A DNA stretch of 64,000 bases from Diphasiastrum complanatum (lineage: Eukaryota; Streptophyta; Lycopodiopsida; Lycopodiales; Lycopodiaceae), in the NCBI GenBank assembly GCA_029204225.1, contig CM055098.1, positions 54,752,282 through 54,816,281 of the forward strand. Reading direction: 5' to 3'. Under the pieces are notes generated by a model. That model worked only from the letters and a program-made list of their open reading frames with translations. It did not search any database and was not told the origin of the DNA. Numbering within the stretch: position 1 is the stretch's first letter; each line of letters opens with the position of its first letter. This document shows, piece after piece, positions 23,000 through 36,475 of this stretch. The position numbers were made by a program, and so were the translations under genes.

Positions 23000-25000
23000 A
23001 AACTCCATTCTCGAAACTCTCATTGCCTTGAACTTAAGCATCATCCTGCAAACAATCTCTTACGCTCTTGTGAATTGGCCATTTTTGCCTTTGAATGCCT
23101 TTGAGAAACGTCTAAATTTGTGTCCAAGTTTATACATAGCATTACATATCCATACGCAAGACATATATGTTATGGTCATAATCCGGAACTTTTGAAAAAA
23201 TCATTATCAAGGCTTTTGTAGTGATATACTACATTATATCTCTTGTGTAGCTTAGAGAAGGAAGACCAAGAGCAGTATTCATACCTTCTTTTGTTGTATG
23301 TCGGAATCCAGAAGTATGTTATTAATAATCGTGCTACGTTGCTGGTATACTGTGAAAGACAGAGATGATAGCAAGTATCGTCAAAGACTATACGTTTTAG
23401 AAAGTGCTCATTATGATAATAGAAGTCATACACACAAGAATCATTAGTGTAGCTCATCGCTGGATTGTCTCCTATGAGAGAATATGTCATCTCATTACAA
23501 AGCTTGTGACAAGTTGAATCTATTAGGCCTCTCAAGATCATAGAAGTTAAGATACTATCTCGATAATCATACTATCATTAGCATGAACACCATCAACACA
23601 AAGAGGAGGATAAAAGCCACATTTCATTGTATTCACATCAAGGAAGTACAACGACCCTAATAGAGAGATAGAGAAAGTTTAGGGATTTAGGAGTTGATCT
23701 ATAATCTAGTCTAAAGAATAGCTAGTCTTCAATCAAAAGTAATGAGTTGTCTCTGACGCCTAAATTGATTTTACATTCTCTTCATATTAGGTTATATTAG
23801 AGGATTGCATGGCTGTCTCGGACGCCTAATGGTTTCTGCAATCTCTCTTTCACGGTAGTCTAAGACTCCTACATTGATAATCTGATTCACCATAAAAGAA
23901 CAACTCGTAAACTCCATTCTCTAAGTAATCCACGATCTTTTGTTTCATCAGTTGACATCAATCCAAAACGTCAATAGTTTTGGTATCAGAGCTGATAATT
24001 CTACATTCCTCGCATCCCACAAAGTGGTACTAGAGCCCACAATTTGGTCATGTGTGACACCATTAGCATGGGCTTTATTTTGATAATGTGCATCGTGCCT
24101 TACAGATCCAAAGATTTAGGTGGCCTTTCGTGAGGGTTGTGTTCACCATAATAAACATATAAGGAGCTTGCTTGAGCACGACATTACGCTCATAAAAGCT
24201 CAGACAATCTCCTCTAGTAGGGCACTATGCAATGCTTACGTTGGATAAAGCCTTGGGCTTAGGCCTAAACCATTGTTGCCCTCCCTGGATAGGCGTAAAA
24301 GACTCAACCCAAAACTTTATACTATACATTATCACATTTGGGGATGTTGTTGCTAAAAAAGATGGCTCAAAATTTGGGCCTAACCCAATTGTCTTCGTCG
24401 CATGGCTGTAAATAATTGATCAAATTTTTTGGCTAAAGTTGTATGACAATTCAAGTATGGGCAAATGGATGCATGACCAATATACACTCAAGCATCGCTT
24501 AATAAAGTCCGAACAAGCATTGTAAACTATCCTATGCCACCTCACAAACAAACCTCATTATGCACACACAAAAAAAACACTTAGAGAATTTGCATTTATA
24601 TTTGGGTTCACAATAATAGTGGATTCCTTAGGTGGCAAAGTTAGACATGGTGCTTTGTGTTCAAAGCGACATGTGGCTATTTCATGAAAGTGTCATGTGA
24701 CTTTTTCATGTGGTCTTGTTTTAGTGGTGAATGGCCTAACATTGAACAAATTTGAAAGGCATTTTATCCAATCCAAATGCTTTTTTGGTATTATCAACCT
24801 ATGGGATCACAAAGAATTGAACCTGAGTGCACAACCAAAACCCAAGCAGGATACACCAACTTAACACTGTGTGCGAAGATATTACCAAGTATGAGACTGT
24901 GTGTGTTGGAGATGCAAGGGTGGGTTAGAGGGCCTAAAACTAAAGCTATTAAAAGACCCCTCTCAAATGCAATTGAGAGAATGGAGCTATGTAGCAGATT
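23000..25000. other. no gene; isolated primer-binding-site-like motif
   Basis: No protein family is recognised. TGGTATCAGAGC occurs at about 23980, preceded by sequence with two near copies of GACGCCTAA, but no clean LTR end (TG...CA) could be drawn. An old copia LTR is possible. The rest holds only short chance frames. Confidence 0.4.
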
Positions 25001-25050
25001 TTGAGATATTCTGAGGCCACTAAAGATTACCGGCTTCACCGGTCGCCTGT

Positions 25051-25112
25051 TCTGGGGAGTCTTCTGGAACATGCAACGAAGAGCTTTCTGGATTTCTTTC
25101 CAGACTCTTCCA
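25051..25112 (+). promoter_or_regulatory. candidate heat shock element cluster upstream of ClpB
   Basis: CTTCTGGAAC at 25061-25070 is a perfect nTTCnnGAAn heat shock factor site. Partial units adjoin it (TTCTGGGGA before, CGAAG and TTTCTGGA after). ClpB/Hsp100 genes are classic heat-induced targets of heat shock factors, which makes the position, about 570 bp before the start codon, plausible. Binding is inferred. Confidence 0.45.
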
Positions 25113-25370
25113 CACAAACTCTGCATCGATGCATCATCGTCCATTTCTGTCTTTTAAGGCTTTAGCTGCAGCAGCTATGGCGTTCCTCATTGCTATCTTT
25201 CACCTTTGATGGCTGAGGATTCTCAAATTTTGTGCCTAAGCATTGTGGTGTATTTTCTGTTGAAAGTTTCTGTGGCTAAAACCTTGAGAAAGCTTGTAAA
25301 TAGTGGAACAGACAAAGATTTCTATCAATTTTGATCCAGTCTTTTATATTGCGCTTTCAATCCCGCAGAG

Positions 25371-25376
25371 TATAAA
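25371..25376 (+). promoter_or_regulatory. possible TATA box of ClpB
   Basis: TATAAA lies 264 bp before the ClpB ATG and 300 bp after the candidate heat shock element. It would give a 5' UTR of roughly 230 bases. The transcription start is not shown by the sequence. Confidence 0.4.
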
Positions 25377-25639
25377 CCTTTATCTTGTCAGTGCTTGAGC
25401 ATTGATAGACTTGAGAATCAGCATTTTTATGTACGCTTGTAGCATCCATTTCGTATCAGTAGAGTGGAATTGTGATTGCTATTTCAATTCAGGTGGTCAA
25501 GCCAGTCGTTGCTGTGGAAAAATAAGTTTTCCACGGCTCCTTTGCTGAGAATATAGAAGTGCTAGAGTAGAGGTTGTGAAGTAATATTGACTTCGCCTGC
25601 TGATTATTAGGCTTTAGTTTTCCTTCTGATTGTGCTGCA

Positions 25640-28600
25640 ATGGCATCGGCAATTGCTCTCTTACAGCCCTCGTTTAATCTGAGAGAATCACTAGGGTGTG
25701 TTCGACGGGCTCAAAATAGCTGTCAATCTTATTCTCCTTCTACAAGCCTTTCGATAAGAGGCGGATCATCCACGAAAAGGTTTCTGGTTACAAGCTCAAA
25801 GAGCAAGGGCGGGCTTATTCCCCGGAACAAGGATGTCTTAGTGGGTTGTTCATCTGGCAAGCAAGATGCATCAATCTCAACCTTTGTGGGGCTCCGGGCT
25901 CAAAATCTGAAAGCAAAAAACTTGGTTAGACATTTCGGGAAAGAGAAACAAAACCGGCTGCACAGATCTCCACGCTGCGAGGCTGGTAGGAATGGGCGGG
26001 TAAATGACTTTCTTATGACTGTTTTTCAAAATTCAGTTCATATTCTCAACTGCTGCTTATGATTTTTAGTTATTGTTTTTGTTTTCCACCATTGAATAGG
26101 ATGAATTCTATACAGTTTCTAATGTACATATCAGTTCCCAAGGAAAACCTAGGGAGCAACCAGAATAACTGTTTAAAACTCGTTGCACTTGTTTTATCTT
26201 TCATTACGAAGAGTCTTTGAATCTGGAATGTGAAAAAGTGTATGGTTTATGAGAACAGGTTGCGCATTGATGAAAACCATTCGTTTTTCTGTTTTAATTT
26301 TTTCAAGACTGTGCTACGAGTGTCTGAGTCTGTCCCCATTACATTTGTGCAACTTGCGTTAAGAATCAACTTAGCCATTAGGGGTAAAATAGGCACATTA
26401 TAAATCAATGCAGTTGTGTGCTCTAGTTGCCTTTATATTAACTTCAAAGGTAACTACTTTCCATTGTCTTCCAAATTTTAAGCATTCCTATCTTTAGTCA
26501 CCATCAAGCTCAACATTGATTGACATTCGATTCCCACATGAGTTCATCTACATTGGACTGGTCCTCTCTTTTTCAAATGATTCATTCTCCCACAACAAGA
26601 CTTGTTCTCCATTTGGGAATTATTGGTTTTTATCAACATACACCACTAGAGGCACTTTGGTTAGTTATCATGAGCTCACATTGCAGCTGACAAAGTTGTC
26701 CTTACATCACTTAAGATCTTTTTTAATTGTAATTTTGTTGCACATGTGCTTTTATGCTACCACGGATACCAAAAGATCCCTTGCCTCTTCAGCTGGACTC
26801 TGTATTTCTCACACCTACAGTTAGATTGTCAGTCCACCTTTTATAAGGTGCCTACTAGACATTCACATGTTTGCCATTTCTCAAGGTTGATCGTATGCAA
26901 TAGCACCATTTATGTTTGTTGGAAATTATGATGTTGTACACTATATTGGCAACACATAGTTGCAGTCAATCTGCTGCCAATAACCAGTTGCATGCAACCA
27001 GTCTCTAAGAAATGGTTACGAAATTCGAATAATAGTTGCTAGGGACCCTTGAGAATGAGAATGGGAACCTTTCTTTCATCACATATAATCATTAGAAAAA
27101 ACAAATTTTTTTCAGAACGAGAATAACCTTAGATACTATAAAAAACCAGCAAGCTAACATCCGTCAATGGTTGATCAAAGTTTGATAGCAAGACGTAGAG
27201 CATATCTCATTCTACTCGCAAGACAATGTAAAGATCAATTCACAAGTCCAGTAGTCTCTTCCTAGCTTGATAACCTTGTTGAGTTCTCCATGTAAAGCAA
27301 AGTCATAAGCATAAATAGATGAAAAAAGACCTTGTTTACTTTTACTTCTGTTTGGGGGAAAACCAACTTGACCTAGCCGGGGCCCCATTGGCCTCCAAAT
27401 CAATCAATCTCAACCATTGATATTCATCAACGATGTAGATTCATTTTAGGTCAATAATGTGACCCTACTAGATGGTGAGTTGCCACTTGGAACACGAGCT
27501 AAGAAGTAGAGGGAAAGACTTTATTTGAATCAGATAGCCTTTTTGATATGTAACATGGCCGTAGGTTCAAGTTTGGACTCATGATGATAAGTGGAAAAGG
27601 ACTAGAATCACAAAATTGCAATTCACACCATTTTGAAATTCCCTGGCAACTATGCATGATTGAATAAAAACTATTCTCTGAAGTTTGAGGCTGGACCTGC
27701 ATTATTGAGGCTCTAAATTTTAAGCTGAATGCTTGTTGGTTTCCAAGGGGATGCTGGAACCTCGGACCAAAGAAAACTTTGGATGTCTTTTTTAGCTGAA
27801 TGGCACAACCTTTCACAAAAGGATTGGATCACCTGTCATTATCAAGTTTTTGCATTTGTAGTTCATGATATCAAACTCAAAATACTTCATATTTATAATA
27901 AAGGGCACACAAGAATAATTTCCTTTTACAGTGAAGTCTTTCAACCTTCAACTGCTATATGTACAGCCTTTGGGAGCTTCAATTTATGAACACAACATCA
28001 GAATCTTTCAACGAGGGACCAATCAAGTCTTCACACTGTTGGTTTTTTGAGTTTTATTCAAGACATGTTGAATTTTTCTGATAGTATCTGATAACAGAAT
28101 CTGTTTTCCGTCATCTTCTGTTAAAAAATGATTGTTACAATCATCAGTTTTTTTGCTAATGCTTGCTTGTTTGCCCTGCTGATTCATGTTGGTCTTTCTG
28201 GAAGCCTCATATAAGGGCGATCAAATCTAGAGCGTCCAAATGTGCCGTAATCAAGAGACTTACAGCTGATTTTAACCATAATTCAGCTACACTAGTAGAT
28301 GTGAAGAAGGGGGTGACTTTTGCTGTTAGAAAATCTAGATTGCATTTATTTCGTTAATTCTTCTATGACAATTTGCTTATTTAGTTGCGATCATCCAGTA
28401 GCAGTTCAATCATGGCGTTTATTTATATGTCATGACTCATAACTACGTTGGAAATTGTTAATAAGGTTCTCTGGGGGTTATTGGTATCGGGCTCTGCACA
28501 ACGTGCCTATCAAACTGTAAATAACAGTAGGTGGAATACTATCAGGCCTGAGCTCATTGGTTTTGTGGACAGGAAGGGCCTGCTTTTAGCGCAGCAAAGA

Positions 28601-31600
28601 GAAACAAGGCCATTTTGTACAATGGCCTGTATTGAATGTACCTGAAGGACTTCATAGCTTCTTTTATTGAACAATTTCTTCCTTTGGCCCAAAACTTCAT
28701 ATGGGTTACAACTGCTTTGGTTGCAACGTGAGCACATGCAGGTTTGTGCTTCAGTCAGAGATTCTACATAGTCAATCATGGGAGTAAAATTGGGCTGTGA
28801 CCAGCCTCCTCTCAATATTGAAACGTGGAAACTTCAGTGTTGCAAGGTTGATTCTAAAAAGGAAACTTGGGAGAATTTTCAAATATTGCTTGCTTTAGCC
28901 TTCAACAATGGATTTAAAAATCTGTAATAAGCTGATCACAAATGTCAGTAGCAAATCACCAAGTGGCAAGTTCTCGATGGGTTCACTCCCTTCTTCACAT
29001 GATAAATTTAGTCCTTCTATGTCCTGCAGGAACACGTTATTTTGACAAAACATATGTCACCACAGCCAACACTATGCAGGCTACGCCTGCATGAAGACTT
29101 TTGAGACTAAAAGATAGCCTCTAAGCAGAAGCTACTGCCGTATGGTCACACTACAAGCTGCCAAGAGTTGTGCTATAAGCGTTGAGCACCACCTTTATTA
29201 TTTTTGTTTTAACATGCTCACAGACTTGGTGAACTATGCCTGGAATGGATCAGACAGGCAACCACACTCTGCCACCTCTCCAATTAGCTTTCTGTTTTGT
29301 GTTACGAGCGATGCCCCAATGGTTCACACAACCAGGACTCAAGAAGCAGATCTGCACCATGCATACATGCAGGCTATCAGTTCCAGTACCGGTACCATGC
29401 ATCCCAGCCCAAGGTGTATCAGGAAGACATTGCTACAACACTGACATTCAAATTTCAACCTATGCACAGATTTGACCATCAATGCTAGCTCTAAGGAAAC
29501 TGCTAATCCATTAATCATCTGACACCTGGTAGCAGTGGTTGGGACTCCGTCTAGCTATTAAATTGATGTAGCTAGTATCATAGTTGTTTGAGCCTCTAAG
29601 GTAGTGCCTTACTTGTGCTGCCAGGGCTCTGTTAATCCTTCTTAAAGGCAATTACAGATCAATCAAAGGTCTAGAGTCAATTCTTTACCATGCATGCATT
29701 CAATGACCATGTTATGAAACAAAGCAAACATTCCTAAAAAGAATAAACTGGTGTTTTGAACTTTCCGGAATGTGGATCCTGCATCCATGGTAATTTTGAA
29801 TGATGTTCCATTATAGAAATTAAACTCACCATTTAACACTGTCCCAACAATGAATCATAAATCATGTCATATTTTAATCCTGATTTTTTCTATCTTGGCC
29901 GCATTTATATTTTTATGTTTGTACTAAAGGATGCATTATGACTGAGCTGTGTTGTGTACAGATCAATCAGGGAGATTATACGGAGATGGCCTGGCAAGCT
30001 ATTGTGGCGTCTCCTGATGTGGCAAAGGAAAGCAAACAGCAAATAGTTGAAACTGAGCACCTTATGAAGGCGCTGCTTGAACAGCGCAATGGCCTTGCAC
30101 GTCGCATTTTTGCAAAGGCAGGAATCGACAACACTTCCCTTCTCCAAGCAACAGAGCGCTTCATACAACGGCAGCCAAAGGTATGGGTACTTGGAAGAAC
30201 TGTAGCACTTAACCTTGTTTTCCTCATATCATCAGTATATTTTCAGTACCCAGACCTCTGTTACAGCGTCGCTTTGATTAATTAGAAGATTTTTTTCTGA
30301 CAGGTTCTTGGTGAAACGAGTGGGTCTATGTTGGGACGAGACTTAGAAGGTCTGCTAGATCGTGCAAAAAATTATATGAAGGAGCTAGGGGATGCTTTTG
30401 TCTCTGTGGAGCATCTTGTCTGGGGCTTTGTTCAGGATAAACGCTTTGGCCAACAGTTATTTAAGGAATTTCAAATATCTTCCAAAATGTTGAAGTCGGC
30501 AATTGAAGCTATTCGAGGATCACAGAAAGTTACCGATCAAGGTATTTGCTATGATCTGGTTTGGAGATATAAACTCTTCTCTCGTTAGACTTTTCCTTGT
30601 TTCCTTTTGTTAGCTTTCAACGTACTGCCCATTGATTGGTCATGTGTGTGTTAAGTTCATATTGATGGTGGTATGGCACTGGTAATCAATTGCGAGTTTG
30701 CCAGAATTTTTGACTTCCTAGGCATATCCTTCTTATGGATTTTTTATGTGAGATAGAGAGTCACATATGGAAATGATAATAGTAGAACATATCAAACAAA
30801 TGAAACTTCCTTGAATTGCTCATCATCACCACTTTGTGTAGTAACATGCCTGTATTTAATTTGTTTTGTCTTCTCTTTTATGTTTCTCCCCATACTAATT
30901 GGTGATATGTTTGTATCTTAACGTTTGTCCTTGCTGAGGTCTTGTGAAATAAAGGCTCAGCTTTGCATTTGTTTGACTGAATGATGACAGTCCCAGAGGG
31001 GAAGTATGAATCTTTGGAAAAGTATGGAAAAGACTTGACTGAGATGGCTCGGGAAGGAAAGTTAGATCCAGTTATAGGTCGTGATGATGAGATACGCAGA
31101 TGTATACAAATTCTTAGTCGGAGGACTAAGAATAATCCTGTTCTTATTGGAGAACCAGGAGTGGGAAAAACGGCCATATCTGAAGGGTGAGGCGGTTTTC
31201 AATACCGCATTACTGTTTTTTGAGCTTCTCAAACCATAGGTATGGTTGTTTTACAGCTTATTATCATAATCTAATGTTTGCTCTTTGATTGAACAGTCTG
31301 GCGCAGCGCATTGTGCAAGGAGATGTGCCTCAGGCCCTTATCAATAGGAAGGTCAGATTTGTTTCCTTAATCTGATAGTATGTAATTTGTTCATTTTTCG
31401 CTTTTTGTGAGCAAGCAGAGATACTAGTTTGATTTTTCAAATATGTTTTGTTGTAAGGTCATTATTGATGGCTCAAAATCAGCTGAGTACCTGAGGTACA
31501 AGTTGAAATAGGTAGCATGGATGATAGATTTTGATAATGTAGAGAGGGCTTAAAGCACATAAGCTATCACTCACTCAGATTTGAATGCTGTGACATCTGC

Positions 31601-32448
31601 TTTTCATTCTTTCGATAAATTTCTGACTAGGTCTTTATTTTCACTTACTAGGATAATATGGTTACCTGTTTGGTTTGAAAAACCCAGAGTCTACTAGGAG
31701 GGTTGCTTGTTCATATTGCCCTTTTGGTTGCCAGGGCGATTTTGAACACATGCACTGACCACCTCCAGGAACCAGATGCAGATTAGTTCTACAAAGAATT
31801 GAAATCATAGGTTAATAATAGGCGAGTTCCTGCATGTCTAGGAACCACCCTTTTGCATATCAAGGAACCAGGGCTCCCGACAGGTTCTTTACATCCAAAA
31901 TTGGATGACTTTCTGGAAGTGCCGGCAAAATTTGATGCATTGGCCTTCTATCTGGGTTGATTATTTTTCGATTTCTAGCACAACCAAGTGAAATATTTTC
32001 TATGAGAAAATGTGGTAGAAACCATAAAAGAGACTTGCACTTTAAAGTTTTTGAGCTTATGAGTGAGCAAATCCGCATACTTTAAGCTGAAGCTTCTGAA
32101 ATATCATTTTGTTCTGGCCTGAACTTGTTTGTAGCTTGCTAAATATTTCCTGGACTCTAGTGCCACGTGAAAGTGCTTAGTGGACTTCGTACGAGTACCT
32201 TCACTCAAGTTCATTGATTAAAGATTGAAAAAGTCACGACTTGCACAAAGTTTGCCTATAAAGATTGGCCAAGGCCTAGTCCTAAAAGGATTCAGTGTGT
32301 AAAATTGGTAAATACTGAAAAGACCTGCGGAGAATGGAAGGACTGTATTTCTGTTGTTGATGTTTTCAGCCGTCCAGCGCAGTTCTATAAAGATGTCAGT
32401 GTTAGTCCTTGGAAGTTGTTTGTGTAATTTAACCTTACGTGGAGCTTT

Positions 32449-32511
<63 letters not shown>

Positions 32512-33728
32512 TTTACTTGCGACTATTCCTTTTCTGGTCTCTTAACATACATATGACGGGTTGCGGTGGTGTTAAGGCTGAATGGTGTTACTATGTTTCT
32601 TGGGCATGTGCAGCTAATCTCTCTTGATATGGGAGCTCTCATCGCGGGTGCAAAGTATCGTGGAGAGTTTGAGGACAGATTGAAAGCTGTACTTAAAGAG
32701 GTTACAGAGTCGGATGGGCAGATCATTCTTTTCATTGATGAGATCCACACAGTGGTTGGTGCTGGTAAGTGTATCTTGTTGTTGTTGAGAATCAGAGAAG
32801 GCTCATTAAATTTCTTTTGGAAAGGTGATTTTTTTGTAGTATGTAAAACATGTGCTCCTGTGCTACATCATGACTATTTTGTCTTAGTTAGGGGACGTAA
32901 AACTCATGGGAATGGTGTTTTTCTCTATTTAGGTGGAGTGTAAGGATTGGATTGTCATGCCCCTAATTATCTCTTTGTAATGTCTATAGCATGGATGCAG
33001 TGAAACTCAATCAGCATTCAAGACAGCAGAATGCTATCATTTCAATTGTCTCCTCATTTTTAACCAAAGATAAAGAAAACCACTAAGATGGGCAGGCATT
33101 TTCAAATGGTTTGATATTGAGTCTCATATTGAATCCCTACTGTTTTCTAATATTTAAAATGAAGAATTGTTCGAATCGGCTGATTCAAACCTGACCCAGC
33201 TGATTTGAACCGGTTTGAATCGGCTGGTTCAAACCGGCGAACCGGCCGATTCGAATCGGTGCACATGAAGACGTGCAAAAAGGGCACATGAAGACGTGCA
33301 AGAGCGTGACCTAAAGAAGAGTATTTATCCAAGAAAGTTGATCTCATAGACTACTGAAGTAGTTTTTGAAAGGTATATTAAGAGGAAGTGAAGATGCTAG
33401 CTTTAGCACTAGGTGTGGTCATTATGATATTTCTAGATATGCCATTCAGGTTGAAGCGTGCTCCATAAACTATCAATCCAAAATGGTGAACTGAAAGTTT
33501 CATGGATGAAGTAGATTATTAGATAGAGCTATGGTAGATTTGAAAGATACATCAGTTGACGAATTGATATGCACTATAGTCCTTGGAACACACACACACA
33601 CACACACATATAAGAGTTGCAATGAATCGTGATTTGCGAACGCAATTTTTTTTTTTTTTTTTTGATTTTAAGAAGGCGATTCGGATCGCGGTTCCCGAAT
33701 CGCGAGTCAAGATTCATTAGTGTAACTA

Positions 33729-33769
<41 letters not shown>

Positions 33770-35385
33770 CTAGTAAAGAGTGCCCGTCGTTGACGGGCAA
33801 TGGACGGCCGATGGTCATTGATGGGTGGCCGATGGTCGTTGATGGGTGGCTGATGGTCGTTGATGGTCGTTGACGGGTGTGGCCGATGTATGTGTGTGTA
33901 TGTACGTGAGTGCATGTGTTATCTGTGTATCCACATTTGTGTGTATGATTTGTGCTTGGTGTGTGTGATTTATGTGGTCAATGGTGTGTGTGTGTGTGTG
34001 TGTGAAATGTGCGTGTGTGTATGCATGTGATTTATGTGGCCAATGGTGTGTGCATGTGTGTATGAGTGTGCATGTGCATTTCTCTGTGTATATTGAATTG
34101 CTTGGAGCCCGATCTGTTGATGCGGGCTTGTCTCGACGTGCAGCACTGGATGGAATAGACGACATGCATGACGGAGCTCGTTGCAATAGTGGACCACTTC
34201 TTGAAAATGCCAAAAAGTAAACGACCGACTTTATCAGCACACCAAGCAGGTTGTTGCAAGTATGGATAAAGTTGGATATCAGTGATGAAAAAAGGGATTG
34301 AAGTCTCTCGGAGACACTAATCTCAATGATTCAAGATGCCCAGTTCTTGGTGAACCGTAAAATAGTGTGCAATTGAAAAATGAACACCATTCATTCGACC
34401 TTCCATGATATGAATGCATTTTATAGCTCTCAAAGATGACAATACTTGAGGTGATGTAACAGTTCGACCAAGGTTACCAAAAGCAAAAAACTTGTTGTTC
34501 AAATGAGAAACGGGGTTGGATTAAAACCCAAAGATCGCATGTGTTAGGATTTCAGAGGTAGATTGTCACATCCATTCCTGGCAAGGTACTATAGGAGCAA
34601 GAGGAAAGGATGGGACATATTGATCAAGCATACTTGTACATTATGAGTAACAAATATGTTCTTCAATAGAGCATGGATGCTAGACGGAGAAAAGAACTTT
34701 GGGTAAAACTTTCTGTTCATGATCTATAAGTAAAATTTTGGTAATTCAAAATAAATACAAAAGCCATATAATAAATCTTAGTGCAGTTCTGCTCATCGAT
34801 GATGTTTTTTTAGGTGGATTGACAGGAGAAGGGGAGAACATATGGGGTGGGCGGAGTGCGAGTGTGCTCCCTAATGGTTAAAAGCAAGTTAATTGGGCAA
34901 GAGGCCGATGGTTTAAGTGCTCGGGGGAGATGGGTGGGTGGGTTTTGCCATGTGACAAAAAAGAGCGAGGGAGTGTTAAAAAAAGATATGCTCCTGCCCT
35001 TAAAAGCCTTAGTTTTTTTTTTTTGGGGGGGAAGAATTTTTTTCTTGATGGGGACTTTTTTTTGTCTCCTTTTTAAAAAAAGAAAACTTTATTTATGGGG
35101 AGCCAAAAAGCCCCTTCACTTTTTTTGTTTTATGGAGAGTGGGGGTTCACATTTTTAAGTGGATTTACATTCATATTTTTTTATGAGAGGTTTACATTTA
35201 AGAAAAAGTGTGTGTGTGTGTGTGTGCGCGTGCATGGGGGGGGGAGTAAATATTGATATATCTACTTTTAATGGAATGGAGGCACCCCCTTGTTTATATA
35301 TCTACACACACACACATTTTAACTTTCTTTATTTTTTTTAGGGGCATGGAGGGACCTCCCTCTCTCTATGGGTGGTTGGTCGGCC

Positions 35386-35458
<73 letters not shown>

Positions 35459-35522
35459 GGGGCCCGTGGGAAAGAGAGAGGGAGAAAAAAGGACTCTAGA
35501 CACACACACAACGAACACGCGC

Positions 35523-35566
<44 letters not shown>

Positions 35567-36438
35567 GCATGCGCGCGCGCGCACACACACACGTGTGTGT
35601 GTGTGTGTGCATGCACGTGTGTTCCAAATCCCCCCTCCCCCCCTATTTTTCTCTTTTTATTGTCTCGTTTACTCCCCTCACCCCATCTCCCCCATGGATA
35701 AAAGCTTGTGGGTAACGATTTAGGAGTTAAAGCTAGTGAGTTTGGGCTTGTGGTTAAACATTCCTGAAAATGGTGGGCCAAGATAGGAATTTGAAGGATT
35801 GAAAAAAAAAAAAACCAGTTTAAGGTAGTCAAGAAAATTTTTATGTTCATGATTTATGGGTAAAACTTTGATAATTTAAAATAAATAAGAAAGCCAAGTA
35901 ATAAAGATCATTGGCTAAAGTTTAAAGCACATTGAAGTGTGTGAAGAAAATAAAACCTTAACTTCAAACTTTAAGTATTTGAATTTAGTAAGTGGGAGGG
36001 AGGGGGTGAGGAATCTTTTTGGGGTCCACCCCTCAATGCACACAATGTGCAGATGTATGGGGATATGCACATTCCCCATACATGCATCCTTCTCCCCAAG
36101 TTTTTTAGTTAGAAAAAGCTCATGCATGGGTGAGGGGAGGAGGATGCACGGGTGCACCCATACACATAACTGTACATAAGTTTAAATATATATATATATA
36201 TATATATAGATATATTTAAACTTACATACACTTTTATGCATGGGTGAGGGGCCCCATGCATCCTCCTCCCCTCACCCATGCATACACTTTTTCTAACTAA
36301 AAAAGGTGGGGAGGAGGATGCATGTATGGGGAAAAGGATGCATGGCCCTCCTCCCCATGCATGCATCTAAGGGGCCCATTCCAAATTCAAATTACCCTTT
36401 ACCCACACACACTCTTATTCATCATTTGTTTCCTGGTG

Positions 36439-36475
<37 letters not shown>

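Noticed and set aside
33165-33185. GTTCGAATCGG as a tRNA B box
   Set aside because: No A box, acceptor stem or T-stem pairing at the right distance. It belongs to a short repeat cluster.
35253-35850. Long Arg-Glu, Thr-His and Leu-Ser rich ORFs on both strands
   Set aside because: They are products of the (AG)n and (CA)n tracts in ClpB intron 6.
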